64,000 nucleotides of DNA, taken from Erwinia mallotivora. Lineage in GTDB: Bacteria; Pseudomonadota; Gammaproteobacteria; Enterobacterales; Enterobacteriaceae. The notes under the pieces were generated by a model, which was given only the letters and a program-made list of their open reading frames with translations, was not told the origin of the DNA and made no database searches. Within the stretch, counting starts at the first letter, position 1. Each line of letters starts with the position of its first letter. The stretch spans positions 124,001 to 188,000 of the forward strand of contig NZ_JFHN01000075.1 in the NCBI RefSeq assembly GCF_000590885.1. The letters are read 5' to 3'. The translations under genes were made by a program, and so were the position numbers. Below, piece by piece: positions 10,084-19,029 of the stretch.

Positions 10084-10733
10084 ATTCCCCCCTTCTGCGG
10101 CACAAAGCGCACACTGTCACCCGGCCTTAACAAGGTCGGAGTCCGGGACTGGGGATCAAACAGCCCGACCTGCGTCTGGCCGATCAACTGCCAGCCACCC
10201 GGCGCAGAGAGCGGGTAAACACCGGTCTGACTGCCGCCAATACCGACAGAACCGGCAGGCACCTGAACGCGAGGTTCGGCACGACGTGGAGTATGTAAAC
10301 GTGGATCCAGACCGGCAAGGTAAGGAAATCCGGGCTGAAAACCGATGAAATAAACCACATAGTCTGCGGCTGCATGGGCTTCCACCACCTGCCGTGGCGT
10401 CAGGCCACAATGGCGGGCGACCTCTTCCAGGTCCGGTCCGGCTGCACCGCCGTACACCACCGGAATATCAACCTGGCGCATGGCCATTTCCAGCGCTTCG
10501 CTTTTTTCCCACCGGGCCTGCAACCAGTCAACGGCGTAGAGTGCTGTCTGCTGTGGATCACTGAGAATAACGGTGATGTTATTCATTCCGGGGATGACCT
10601 CTGTCACTTGTGGAGAGGTCATCAGCTGTGCCGACAATCCCCAGATTCGTTGCTGAACAGCAAGGGAGACAGGGGGGGGCAGCTCAAGCACAACCGCGCG
10701 CTCACCCAGCAGGTAACAACGTGCTTGTTGCAA
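10077..10733 (-). CDS. pxpB: 5-oxoprolinase subunit B
   Basis: AHS1-type subunit of 5-oxoprolinase, formerly ybgJ. It has 218 residues as in E. coli and carries the conserved [12 protein letters not shown] segment and the [20 protein letters not shown] region typical of AHS1 domains. It is the first gene of pxpB-pxpC-pxpA, just downstream of a sigma70-type promoter. Confidence 0.95.
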   Translation of the reverse strand: MQQARCYLLGERAVVLELPPPVSLAVQQRIWGLSAQLMTSPQVTEVIPGMNNITVILSDPQQTALYAVDWLQARWEKSEALEMAMRQVDIPVVYGGAAGPDLEEVARHCGLTPRQVVEAHAAADYVVYFIGFQPGFPYLAGLDPRLHTPRRAEPRVQVPAGSVGIGGSQTGVYPLSAPGGWQLIGQTQVGLFDPQSRTPTLLRPGDSVRFVPQKGGIC

Positions 10734-10778
10734 AACACTTCTCCTGAACGGTTTTTCCGGGCTGATTAGTGGCTAATA

Positions 10779-10807
10779 GTTATCCGTAAATGTTACTGAT
10801 GTGTCAA
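10779..10807 (-). promoter_or_regulatory. predicted promoter of pxpBCA (pcp-nei)
   Basis: On the minus strand a perfect -35 TTGACA (10807-10802), a 17-bp spacer and -10 GATAAC (10784-10779) predict a start near 10772, about 38 nt before pxpB. It lies in the 111-bp gap after ybgI, so pxpBCA need not depend on ybgI transcription. Confidence 0.6.
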
Positions 10808-10844
10808 CAAAAGGTATCGGTGGCTGCATAAGCCATCCGGAAAA

Positions 10845-11588
10845 TCAGGCCGGATTGTCAATATCAATAAAGGTGACATCCAGGGCATAATTTTCCGTCA
10901 GCCATTCGCCCAGCGCCCGGATCCCCGCGCGCTCGGTGGCATGATGTCCGGCAGCAAAGAAGTGTATTCCCTGCTCGCGAGCGCTGTGGATGGTTTTTTC
11001 TGACACCTCTCCGCTAATAAACGCATCGACGCCAAAGGCGGCGGCCGCATCAATAAATCCCTGCCCACCCCCGGTACACCAGGCAACGCGACGGATCAGA
11101 TGCGGCGCATTATCGCCACAGTGAAGTGGCTCCCGGCCCAGAACCTTCGTCAGGCGTTCAGCCAGCAACTCGCCGCTGAGCGGCTCTTTCAGCTCTCCCC
11201 ACGGGACCAGTGGCATCACCTCTCCGCACACTTCAACAGCCAGATCCTTTGCCAGCAGGGCGTTATTACCGATTAAGGGATGCGCATCCAGCGGCAGGTG
11301 CCAGCCGTAGAGATTGATATCATTCGCCAGCAGGGTTTTCAGCCTTTTCCGCTTCATCCCGGTAATAACGGGAGCGTCGTTTTTCCAGAAATAGCCATGA
11401 TGGACCAGCACGGCATCCGCTTTAAGACGTACCGCCTCATCCAGCAGGGCCTGGCAGGCAGTCACGCCGGTGACGATTTTTTTTACCTCCTCCCTTCCCT
11501 CAACCTGCAAGCCATTAGGCGCATAGTCACTGAAAGCGCTGGTATTCAGCAGTTGGTTAACAACGTGTTCAAGCTCAGTATTTCGCAT
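10845..11588 (-). CDS. ybgI: NIF3/DUF34-family metal-binding protein YbgI
   Basis: NIF3-like (DUF34) protein of 247 residues, the E. coli YbgI length. YbgI forms a toroidal hexamer with a di-metal site; the conserved VLVHHGYFW segment (His-His metal ligands near residue 63) and the late HFFAAGHHATE segment are present. Its biochemical function is not firmly known. Family annotations as a GTP cyclohydrolase I type 2 homologue rest on weak similarity. Start ATG at 11588. Confidence 0.93.
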   Translation of the reverse strand: MRNTELEHVVNQLLNTSAFSDYAPNGLQVEGREEVKKIVTGVTACQALLDEAVRLKADAVLVHHGYFWKNDAPVITGMKRKRLKTLLANDINLYGWHLPLDAHPLIGNNALLAKDLAVEVCGEVMPLVPWGELKEPLSGELLAERLTKVLGREPLHCGDNAPHLIRRVAWCTGGGQGFIDAAAAFGVDAFISGEVSEKTIHSAREQGIHFFAAGHHATERAGIRALGEWLTENYALDVTFIDIDNPA

Positions 11589-11671
11589 ATCTTTTCCTTA
11601 AGCGGCCGATCTGAAAATGACCGGCAGATGGCAGTCAGGGCAACAATAACAGACGGGGAAAATGATGAGAA

Positions 11672-11691
11672 CGAGCGGCGGATACCGCTCG
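11672..11691. other. inverted repeat after phrB
   Basis: CGAGCGG, six bases, CCGCTCG: a 7-bp perfect stem in the 114-bp phrB-ybgI gap. On the minus strand it is followed only by a scattered T-rich tail, so it is at best a weak terminator for phrB. Confidence 0.35.
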
Positions 11692-11702
11692 CTGTTGAAG
11701 GG

Positions 11703-13124
11703 TTATTTTTTCGCCGCCTCAAAAGCCGCCAGGGTGGTTTTTCGCGCTTCTTTGTGGTCGACAATTGGCTGAGGGTAGTCCAGTGATACCCGATTTTTTT
11801 TAGCCCAGGCCTGCGGTTGATGAATATGCTGCTGTGGCACCGCTTTCAGTTCAGGCAACCATTGACGGATGAAGGTGCCATCTTCATCAAAACGTTCGCC
11901 CTGGGTGGTTGGATTAAAGATGCGAAAGTAAGGGGCCGCATCTGTACCGCTGGACGCAGCCCACTGCCAGCCTCCGTTATTGGCCGCCAGGTCGCCATCA
12001 ATCAGTTGCGACATAAAATAGCGTTCACCTTCCCGCCAGTCGATTAACAAATCTTTCACCAGGAAACTGGCTACAACCATCCGCAGACGATTATGCATCC
12101 AGCCCAGTGCATTGAGCTGACGCATCGCCGCATCGACTATCGGGTAGCCGGTTTTACCCTGCTGCCAGGCCTCAAGATGACGGGGATGGTGCTGCCATTT
12201 CACTTTTTTAGTCCAGTCGATAAACGGTTGATGGCGACACAGCGAGGGCCAGGCAACCAGCAGATGACGATAAAATTCCCGCCAGATAAGCTCATTCAAC
12301 CAGACGAAGACCTGGCTATCGTCCAGTCCGTGCGGATGTTCATGCAGTAAGCGGTGCAGACACTGGCGCGGTGAGAGTACCCCGGTAGCCAGATAAACGG
12401 ATAACCGGCTGGTGCCGTCAACGGCGGGAATATTGCGCTGCTCCTTATAACGGGTAACCGGCTGCTGACAGAATGCCCTCAGACGCCGGAGGGCCGCAGC
12501 TTCACCCGCCGGGAACTGCGTCTCATCGAATTCTTCCTGTGGATAATCAAAGGATTTGATGGCAGGTGTTTTTTGCAACGGCGCGTCTGTACGAGCTTTC
12601 GGCGCGGGCATACATTCCGGCAGCCCTTCCTGCAAACGTCGCACAAAGGCTTTACTGAATGGCGTAAACACTTTGTACATTTCACCGCTGCCGGTCAGTA
12701 CGCTTCCGGGAGGAAGCAACAGGCTGTCATCAAATCCCTGTGGCGTAATCTCCAGTGCGGAGAGTTCGCGTTCAGCTTGCGCATCGCGTTGACGTTCATT
12801 GACTTCGTACTGGTAATTGTAAAACACCCGACTGACGTTGTGCTGCTGGCAAAAGTCTTTCAGTGCTGTCACTGAAGCAGCAAAATCGTCGCATTGTGCA
12901 AAATGTAAGGGGATGCCTTTTTCAGCCAGGGATTGCTGCACTTCCAGCAGGCTTTTGTAAATAAAGGCCGCCTGTTTGGGTGCCATATGGTGCGATTGCC
13001 ACTGTCCGGGCGTGGCGATAAACAGCGCCAGAACCCTGGCTTTACTGTCCTGACATGCAGCATGTAATGCGGAATTATCATGGATACGCAAATCGTTGCG
13101 TAACCAGACCAGATGAGTGGCCAT
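11703..13124 (-). CDS. phrB: deoxyribodipyrimidine photo-lyase
   Basis: Class I CPD photolyase repairing cyclobutane pyrimidine dimers with light, using FADH- and an antenna folate. It has 473 residues, close to E. coli PhrB (472). The N-terminal alpha/beta domain begins with LVWLRNDLRIHDN. The C-terminal FAD domain contains TSRLSVYLATG, LIWREFYRHLL, MRQLNALGWMHNRLRM and the DGDLAANNGGWQW signature. It lies 21 bp downstream of ybgA and is probably cotranscribed with it. Confidence 0.96.
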   Translation of the reverse strand: MATHLVWLRNDLRIHDNSALHAACQDSKARVLALFIATPGQWQSHHMAPKQAAFIYKSLLEVQQSLAEKGIPLHFAQCDDFAASVTALKDFCQQHNVSRVFYNYQYEVNERQRDAQAERELSALEITPQGFDDSLLLPPGSVLTGSGEMYKVFTPFSKAFVRRLQEGLPECMPAPKARTDAPLQKTPAIKSFDYPQEEFDETQFPAGEAAALRRLRAFCQQPVTRYKEQRNIPAVDGTSRLSVYLATGVLSPRQCLHRLLHEHPHGLDDSQVFVWLNELIWREFYRHLLVAWPSLCRHQPFIDWTKKVKWQHHPRHLEAWQQGKTGYPIVDAAMRQLNALGWMHNRLRMVVASFLVKDLLIDWREGERYFMSQLIDGDLAANNGGWQWAASSGTDAAPYFRIFNPTTQGERFDEDGTFIRQWLPELKAVPQQHIHQPQAWAKKNRVSLDYPQPIVDHKEARKTTLAAFEAAKK

Positions 13125-13145
13125 AACGCTCCCTGAAGTTAAAAA

Positions 13146-14102
13146 TCAGTGGCCGTAGCGCAGACGAAGCGCTTCGGGATAGGGTTCAAAGTAACGTTGC
13201 TGCGACAGATAGGGGTCGGGAAATTCCGCCATGTAGTGTTTAAGCAGCGTAATTGGCGCCAGCAGCGGTTGTAATCCCTGGCGATAGTGGTCAATCAACG
13301 AGGCCAGCTCCTGACGCTGTTGCGAGGTCAGCTGTGGACGAAAATAGCCCTGTACATGCGACAGGACATTGGTGTGATTACGTCGGGTCGCCTGCTGTTT
13401 GAGCAGGTCCATCAGACGCTGACGATACTCAAAAGCGTATTCTTCCAGGGAAGACCACTCCTCAATCGCCGCCACAAAACGGCCCAGCTTACGGTATTCA
13501 GGCTGTGAGTGTGCCAGCAGCAGTAATTTGTAACGGCTGTGGAAAGCAATCAGCTTGCCGCGCGTCAGTCCATCGCGCCACATTTCGTTAAACTCGTGCA
13601 GGGTGTAAACCCGTTCAACAAAATTTTCCCGTAGTTGCGGATCATGAAGACGTCCATCTTCCTCAACCGGTAGCCAGGGCATTTGCGACATCAGCTCGCG
13701 GGTATAGATGCCAGTGCCTTCTTTGCGATTATTGTTGTTGTCCGGCTGGTAAATGCGTACCCGCTCCATGCCGCAACTTGGCGATTTCGCACAAACAATG
13801 TAACCACAAAGGTGATGTAACGAGGCGATTTTATGCTCGGAGAATTTCTGCATTGCTCCGGTAACAGGCTGGTCTTTGCCATTGCTGAATCTGAGTTCAA
13901 TCGTGTGGTGATCGGTTTCGGTCAGGCGTAACGCAGGACGTGGCGTCGGCAGGCCAATCGCCATTTCCGGGCAAACGGGTTGATAACGAACAAAGGGAGA
14001 AAGCTCATCCGCAGCGAAGGCGCAGCGCTTATGGCCACCATCAAAACGGACGTTATCTCCAAGCAGGCAGGCACTGATGCCGACAGGAATTTTATCACTC
14101 AT
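13146..14102 (-). CDS. ybgA: YbgA-type protein: DUF523 (TudS-like) plus DUF1722 domains
   Basis: A 318-residue two-domain protein. Residues 1 to about 150 form a DUF523 domain with conserved cysteines Cys12 (SACLLG), Cys44 (CPEM) and Cys110 (SPSCG). This is the pattern of the thiouracil desulfurase TudS, which carries an iron-sulfur cluster. Residues about 170-318 form the DUF1722 domain that makes up most of the shorter E. coli YbgA. The start at 14102 gives MSDKIPVGISACLLG; the 47 further in-frame upstream codons show no family similarity. It lies upstream of phrB, as in E. coli. Desulfurase activity is inferred from the cysteine pattern only. Confidence 0.88.
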   Translation of the reverse strand: MSDKIPVGISACLLGDNVRFDGGHKRCAFAADELSPFVRYQPVCPEMAIGLPTPRPALRLTETDHHTIELRFSNGKDQPVTGAMQKFSEHKIASLHHLCGYIVCAKSPSCGMERVRIYQPDNNNNRKEGTGIYTRELMSQMPWLPVEEDGRLHDPQLRENFVERVYTLHEFNEMWRDGLTRGKLIAFHSRYKLLLLAHSQPEYRKLGRFVAAIEEWSSLEEYAFEYRQRLMDLLKQQATRRNHTNVLSHVQGYFRPQLTSQQRQELASLIDHYRQGLQPLLAPITLLKHYMAEFPDPYLSQQRYFEPYPEALRLRYGH

Positions 14103-14296
14103 AGTTGTACAACCTCCAACTTCCTGTAGAGGTTTAAGTGTAGCCGAATTTCTGTCGTTAAGCGCGTTCAGTACCGGGAATTGCCATCTGTTGCGGATAA
14201 AAGCAGGGAGTCTGGGGGGAAATGACGAGCAAACCAGCGTCATCGTTGGCTGATTTTTGTTTCGCAGGTTTAGTTTGTTGTTTTCAGCTAATGCGG

Positions 14297-14333
14297 AATG
14301 GCAAAAAAGCCGCAGAGGCTACTTTTTGCCATT
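14297..14333 (-). terminator. probable ybfA terminator
   Basis: A long imperfect hairpin lies 16 bp beyond the ybfA stop. The outer arms AATGGCAAAAA/TTTTTGCCATT and inner arms AGCC/GGCT are separated by a 2-base bulge. The T-rich outer arm reads as a poly-U tail on the minus strand. Confidence 0.5.
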
Positions 14334-14349
14334 CATCAAATCGGAGGCG

Positions 14350-14556
14350 TTACCAGATATCGCCGCCCACCGCTTCTGACTGGGCCAGCCAGACCGGTTT
14401 AGTGCTGGTTTTTGACCACACGCGGTGCAGATAACTGTAGAATTTTGCCCGATCGTTGCGGAATAACATCACCGGCAATGCAACCGTGCCGAGAACCACC
14501 ACGCCGACACGACGCATGGCAATCCGCTGTGGTGAATAGTGTTGATAAAGATTCAT
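14350..14556 (-). CDS. ybfA: YbfA, small membrane protein of unknown function
   Basis: A 68-residue protein matching E. coli YbfA in length and in its C-terminal half, with the shared segments FYSYLHRVWSKTS and KPVW. One hydrophobic segment (about residues 17-32) suggests a single-pass inner-membrane protein (DUF2517). Its role is unknown. In E. coli it lies beside kdpFABC; here it is divergent from a lone kdpE with no kdp pump genes between. Confidence 0.9.
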   Translation of the reverse strand: MNLYQHYSPQRIAMRRVGVVVLGTVALPVMLFRNDRAKFYSYLHRVWSKTSTKPVWLAQSEAVGGDIW

Positions 14557-14690
14557 GCATCCCCCTTAAGGCTGGCAATTAACGCTGTAAGATGGCTCGA
14601 ATAATAGCCTTTGCGCTGTAACTTTACTACTCATCCGACCACTATTTTGTGGAAAATTTCACCATAAATTGCCCTGGTTCTGTAACCCGG

Positions 14691-14705
14691 TTACATAAAA
14701 GTAAA
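14691..14705. promoter_or_regulatory. 15-bp perfect palindrome upstream of kdpE
   Basis: TGTAACC-C-GGTTACA lies in the 299-bp divergent ybfA-kdpE region, about 150 bp before kdpE. The size and symmetry suit a dimeric regulator. It is not the KdpE-type T-rich target, and I do not recognise the owner. The rest of this gap is A+T-rich with no gene and no kdpD remnant. Confidence 0.4.
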
Positions 14706-14855
14706 AAAAACGCTGTTAGTTAACTTTTGATCAACAAAGAGTGGGCTGTGATTACCGGCAGCGCGACCTGACTTTATTTGCTAAATTAAGCCACGTTGAT
14801 TGTTGAGCGATCTGCTGGTGACCCTTTGCGGCCACGGTTAATCAAAGAGTGAAGT

Positions 14856-15539
14856 ATGGTGACTACAGTTCTGATCGTTGAAGATGAAAAAGAGATCCGC
14901 CGTTTTTTGCGTGTTGCCCTCGAAGGAGAAAATCTGCGCGTATTTGATGCAGAGACGCTGCAACGCGGTTTGATCGAGGCGGCAACCAGGAAACCCGATC
15001 TGGCCATTCTTGACCTCGGCCTGCCGGATGGTGATGGTATTGAATTTATTCGTGAAATTCGTCAGTGGACGTCGATCCCGGTGATTGTCCTGTCGGCCCG
15101 CAGCGATGAGCAGGACAAAATTGCCGCACTGGATGCCGGAGCAGATGACTTCCTGACCAAACCCTTTGGCATAGGCGAATTGCTGGCCCGGGTGCGGGCA
15201 GCGCTTCGTCATCGCAGAGCCGCCGACACGGCACCGCAGGCTGAAGTCAGATTCAGTGAAGTAAAGGTGGATATTGCTGCCCGACGGGTAACCCGATGTG
15301 GTCAGGAGCTACATCTGACGCCTATTGAGTTTCGCCTGCTGGTCAGCCTGCTGAATAATGCAGGAAAAGTGATGACTCAGCGCCAGTTGCTCAATCAGGT
15401 GTGGGGACCTAACGCCGTAGAGCACAGCCACTATTTGCGGATTTATATGGGCCATTTGCGACAAAAACTGGAAGACGATCCCGCCCAGCCTCGTCATCTG
15501 ATTACCGAAACGGGCGTAGGCTATCGTTTCGTGCCCTGA
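14856..15539 (+). CDS. kdpE: KdpE-type response regulator without its kinase gene
   Basis: OmpR/PhoB-family response regulator of 227 residues. The receiver domain (1 to about 120) has the acidic pair at 10-11, phospho-acceptor Asp53 in AILDLGLPDGDG and Lys in the TKPFG loop. The winged-helix domain (about 128-225) carries NQVWGPNAVEHSHYLRIYMGHLRQKLE, broken here only by family-typical changes from E. coli KdpE. KdpE with KdpD normally controls the kdpFABC potassium pump, but none of those genes is adjacent. All key residues are intact, so it looks functional. It has its own terminator. Confidence 0.9.
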   Translation: MVTTVLIVEDEKEIRRFLRVALEGENLRVFDAETLQRGLIEAATRKPDLAILDLGLPDGDGIEFIREIRQWTSIPVIVLSARSDEQDKIAALDAGADDFLTKPFGIGELLARVRAALRHRRAADTAPQAEVRFSEVKVDIAARRVTRCGQELHLTPIEFRLLVSLLNNAGKVMTQRQLLNQVWGPNAVEHSHYLRIYMGHLRQKLEDDPAQPRHLITETGVGYRFVP

Positions 15540-15565
15540 GACCACATCGGAGAACTCAGCAGCAT

Positions 15566-15592
15566 AAAAAAACCCACCTGAAGGTGGGTTTT
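15566..15592. terminator. bidirectional terminator between kdpE and pgm
   Basis: AAAACCCACCT, GA, AGGTGGGTTTT: an 11-bp perfect stem with A-run on one side and T-run on the other. It serves the convergent kdpE (+) and pgm (-). Confidence 0.85.
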
Positions 15593-15632
15593 ACCAGCAG
15601 CAGGCGCGCAGACGCCACGCCTCAATGCTTGA

Positions 15633-17273
15633 TCAGGCGTTTTTCAGCACTTCACTGACAATCTCTACCGCCTCTTTTTCGATCTTCTCACGGTGCTCAG
15701 CACCCAGGAAGCTCTCACAGTAGATCTTATAAGCGTCTTCAGTACCGGAAGGCCGTGCAGCGAACCAGCCGTTTTCCGTCATCACTTTCAGACCGCCAAT
15801 TGACGCACCGTTGCCGGGCGCGGCGGTGAGACGTGCAGTAATCGGATCGCCGGCCAGCGTATCGGCACTGACCATTTCTGGCGACAGCTTAGACAAGGCG
15901 GCTTTCTGTGCCGAGGTGGCAGAAGCCTGTAAGCGGTTGTAGCTTGGCGCACCGAAACGTTCAGCCAGCTCATCGTAGTGCTGCTGTGGATTTTTACCGG
16001 TTACGGCGGTGATCTCTGCGGCCAGCAGGCACATGATGATGCCGTCTTTATCGGTTGACCACGGCGTACCGTCAAAACGCAGGAAAGAAGCCCCCGCGCT
16101 CTCTTCGCCACCAAAACCAAAGCTGCCATCGAACAGTCCGTCAACGAACCACTTGAAGCCAACCGGCACCTCAACCAGCTTGCGGTCGATAGCATTGACC
16201 ACCCGGTCGATCATCGCACTGGAAACCAGCGTTTTACCTACCGCCACCTGTTTGCCCCATTGTGGACGGTTCTGGAACAGATAGTTGATCGCCACCGCCA
16301 GATAGTGGTTCGGATTCATCAATCCTGAAGGAGTGACAATGCCATGACGGTCATAGTCAGGATCGTTGGCAAACGCCAGATCAAACTGATCGCGCAGCGC
16401 CAGCAGACCCGCCATCGCACTTTCAGAAGAGCAATCCATGCGGATAACGCCGTCTTTATCCAGATGCATAAAGCGGAACGTCTGGTCGACGGAATCATTA
16501 ACAATGGTCAAATCCAGATTGTAGAACTCTGCAATTCGCTGCCAGTAGGCAATGCCCGATCCGCCCAGCGGATCGACACCGATTTTCAGCCCGGCTTTCT
16601 GAATGGCCGGAATATCAATAATCTGCGCCAGGCCTTCAATGTAAGGCTGGATCAGGTCCTGCTCCTGCAAATGTCCGCTGGCCCAGGCTTTATCCAGTGC
16701 GATGCGTTTGACCCCCTGAAGCCCTTCTTTAATCAGGACGTTAGCACGCTCTTCCACAACTTTAGTGACGTTGGTATCAGCAGGGCCACCGTTCGGTGGA
16801 TTGTATTTAATGCCACCATCTTCTGGCGGGTTGTGTGAAGGCGTAATCACGATACCGTCAGCCTGCGCGCCCCCCGCCTTGTTGTGTTCGAGAATTGCAT
16901 TGGAGATGGCGGGCGTCGGGGTATAGCCATTGCCCTGTTGCACGATGACATCAACGCCGTTAGCTGCCAGCACTTCCAGGACAGAAATGATGGCGGGCTC
17001 GGAAAGTGCGTGCGTATCTTTACCTACGTAGCAAGGGCCGGTGATACCGTTCTTCTTACGCTCTTCCGCAATCGCCTGCGCTATCGCCAGGATGTGGGTT
17101 TCGTTAAAGCTGTGACGCCCTGCACTACCACGATGGCCGGATGTGCCGAATTTCACCGCATGTTCCGCATTGCCCGGATCAGGTTGCAGGACGTAATACT
17201 GTGACGTTAATTGTGCAACGTTAATCAAATCGCTCTGACGGGCTGGTTGCCCGGCACGGGGGTGATTGGCCAT
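15633..17273 (-). CDS. pgm: phosphoglucomutase (alpha-D-glucose)
   Basis: Interconverts glucose-1-phosphate and glucose-6-phosphate for glycogen, trehalose and UDP-glucose synthesis. It has 546 residues, the E. coli length. The phosphoserine Ser146 lies in ITPSHNPP, the metal-binding loop is NDPDYDRHG and the substrate loop includes GGEESAG. It begins 30 bp after seqA, as in the E. coli seqA-pgm operon. Confidence 0.97.
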   Translation of the reverse strand: MANHPRAGQPARQSDLINVAQLTSQYYVLQPDPGNAEHAVKFGTSGHRGSAGRHSFNETHILAIAQAIAEERKKNGITGPCYVGKDTHALSEPAIISVLEVLAANGVDVIVQQGNGYTPTPAISNAILEHNKAGGAQADGIVITPSHNPPEDGGIKYNPPNGGPADTNVTKVVEERANVLIKEGLQGVKRIALDKAWASGHLQEQDLIQPYIEGLAQIIDIPAIQKAGLKIGVDPLGGSGIAYWQRIAEFYNLDLTIVNDSVDQTFRFMHLDKDGVIRMDCSSESAMAGLLALRDQFDLAFANDPDYDRHGIVTPSGLMNPNHYLAVAINYLFQNRPQWGKQVAVGKTLVSSAMIDRVVNAIDRKLVEVPVGFKWFVDGLFDGSFGFGGEESAGASFLRFDGTPWSTDKDGIIMCLLAAEITAVTGKNPQQHYDELAERFGAPSYNRLQASATSAQKAALSKLSPEMVSADTLAGDPITARLTAAPGNGASIGGLKVMTENGWFAARPSGTEDAYKIYCESFLGAEHREKIEKEAVEIVSEVLKNA

Positions 17274-17303
17274 TGGCGCTTCTCCCTGACGCTTATTTAT
17301 CAG

Positions 17304-17852
17304 TTAGAGGGTGCCGCAAACTTTGTCAGCCAGTTCCGCAGGGAACTGCATTGACTGCATAATGTGTTCAATCATGCTGCGTTTGCGACCTGTATTGGTA
17401 TTGGTGATTACCCAGTATGGCGTGCCAGGAATATGCTGTGGCTTGGTATGCGTGCCATTTTGTACCAGGGTTTGTTGGTTACCGGCAAAATAGACGCGCG
17501 TCCGGCCCAGCAGAGACTCGGTTGCAGCGCCGAATGCACTGGGGTCCAGACGGTACAAGGTCGACAGAATCAACATGAACCGGTTAATCGCTTTCTTCTG
17601 TTCAGCATACTCATCTGACAACAACAGCTCGCGCACGGCACGAACGCGATCCTGCGGGCGTGAACCTGCCTTCTCCGTTGCCGTCTCTTTAACTACCGGG
17701 GCAGAAGACACCGTCTCCTGAGCGGCAGGTGAAGATTGCCCGGCAGTGAATTTAAGCATACGGCGTAAAATGTCAGAGGCGCTCTCACCAATATGCTGAG
17801 TGTGGCTGGCGATATAACGGTAAAGCTCTTCATCAACTTCGATAGTTTTCAT
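17304..17852 (-). CDS. seqA: SeqA, negative regulator of replication initiation
   Basis: Binds hemimethylated GATC clusters, sequesters oriC and organises newly replicated DNA. It has 182 residues (E. coli 181). The N-terminal oligomerisation helix MKTIEVDEELYRYIASHTQ and the C-terminal DNA-binding domain (about 70-182, containing TQHIGESASDILRR in the linker side and NTNTGRKRSMIEHIM near the end) are present. The central linker is rich in Ala/Thr/Ser. It heads seqA-pgm and is divergent from ybfF. Confidence 0.96.
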   Translation of the reverse strand: MKTIEVDEELYRYIASHTQHIGESASDILRRMLKFTAGQSSPAAQETVSSAPVVKETATEKAGSRPQDRVRAVRELLLSDEYAEQKKAINRFMLILSTLYRLDPSAFGAATESLLGRTRVYFAGNQQTLVQNGTHTKPQHIPGTPYWVITNTNTGRKRSMIEHIMQSMQFPAELADKVCGTL

Positions 17853-17895
17853 CTTGATCCAGTACAGTTATTGCTTATTAAGAGCCGGGGCCGGT

Positions 17896-17929
17896 CATAC
17901 ATATATAAAAAGCGATGCGCATATGTATG
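17896..17929. promoter_or_regulatory. 9-bp inverted repeat in the seqA leader
   Basis: CATACATAT and ATATGTATG are perfect inverted repeats 16 bp apart, 44-77 bp before the seqA start. A TATAAT hexamer on the minus strand (17959-17954) lies just upstream without a good -35. The repeat would therefore fall in the leader transcript or just past the start. It could be an operator or an RNA hairpin. Confidence 0.4.
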
Positions 17930-18114
17930 AAAAACGCCTGCTCTAACACGAGGATTATAAAGTTAAATCCTGCCGGGGTGTAGCGCCAGCCCTTAATGCC
18001 AGTAAAAGTCAGATAATGCCGCAAAAAGGAAGGGCTGAATAAATGGGTCGCGCAGACAGGAAATCGTGGTTCCATGATAACCTAACCGCTCGTTTACCCT
18101 GTAAGAACTTTGCT

Positions 18115-18879
18115 ATGAAATTGAATGTCCGCCTGCAATCTGAACAATCTGCTGCTGCCAGCTTACCGGTGGTCCTTATCCACGGCCTGTTTGGCAGTCT
18201 TGATAACCTTGCCGGTCTGGCCAGAGGGCTCAAAGCGGAGCAGCAGGTTATCCAGATTGACGTCCGTAATCATGGATTGTCGCCACGCTCATCTGAAATG
18301 CACTACGCCGCGATGGCCCAGGATGTGACAGAAACGCTGGACAGCCTTGGGGTCGAACAGTTTGTTGTCATCGGTCATTCAATGGGCGGCAAAATTGCCA
18401 TGTCGCTCACTGCGGCCGCGCCTGAGCGCGTGGCAAAGCTGGTGGTGATTGATATGGCACCGGTGGCGTACAAGGCGCGCCATCACGATACTATCTTCGC
18501 TGCGCTCAATGCCGTAAGCGCAGCGGCAATAAAACAGCGCAGCGAAGCCGCTACGCTGATGCGTGAGACAATAAAGGAAGAAGGCATCATTCAGTTTTTG
18601 CTGAAGTCATTCCATGAAGGTGAATGGCGTTTCAATGTGCCGGTATTAATGGCTGAATATGACCAACTGATCGGCTGGCAGCCCGTGCCCGCCTGGCCTC
18701 ATCCGACTCTGTTTATTCGTGGTGAGCTTTCGCCCTATCTCGATGACCAGTACCGCGATCTGTTGTTGCAACAGTTTCCAGCCGCGCGGGCCTGGGTGAT
18801 TGCCGGAGCGGGACATTGGGTCCATGCTGAAAGGCCTGATGCCGTTTTACGTGCCATTCGGCGTTTTATTGCACAGTAA
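18115..18879 (+). CDS. ybfF: alpha/beta-hydrolase esterase YbfF
   Basis: Cytoplasmic acyl-CoA/short-chain esterase of the alpha/beta-hydrolase fold. It has 254 residues from the ATG at 18115, the E. coli length; 24 further in-frame upstream codons are not conserved. The oxyanion motif HGLFGS (23-28), the nucleophile elbow GHSMGG with Ser89, and the late GAGHWVHAE segment with the catalytic His are present. The start has only a weak AAGAA ribosome site. It is divergent from seqA. Confidence 0.93.
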   Translation: MKLNVRLQSEQSAAASLPVVLIHGLFGSLDNLAGLARGLKAEQQVIQIDVRNHGLSPRSSEMHYAAMAQDVTETLDSLGVEQFVVIGHSMGGKIAMSLTAAAPERVAKLVVIDMAPVAYKARHHDTIFAALNAVSAAAIKQRSEAATLMRETIKEEGIIQFLLKSFHEGEWRFNVPVLMAEYDQLIGWQPVPAWPHPTLFIRGELSPYLDDQYRDLLLQQFPAARAWVIAGAGHWVHAERPDAVLRAIRRFIAQ

Positions 18880-18909
18880 AAACAAATATTTGTCAGTGCA
18901 GCTAAATGA

Positions 18910-18939
18910 TTGTCGCCATCACTTTCACTGGGGTATGAT
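18910..18939 (+). promoter_or_regulatory. candidate ybfE promoter
   Basis: TTGTCG (18910-18915), 18 bp, TATGAT (18934-18939), facing ybfE about 80 bp before its start. No consensus LexA box is visible nearby, although ybfE is LexA-regulated in E. coli. Confidence 0.4.
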
Positions 18940-19029
18940 GGCGCGCTAAAATTTTGTTGGTGGTCGGTATTCAGCCAGCATGACCGCCTGGTCCATCAGA
19001 ACTCCAGTCTTTTTCAGTAACACAATCCT

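Noticed and set aside
14557-14855. Search for a kdpD remnant upstream of kdpE
   Set aside because: All frames are short and A+T-rich, with no histidine-kinase motif.
18880-19029. LexA box for ybfE
   Set aside because: No CTGT-N8-ACAG sequence is present in the upstream region.
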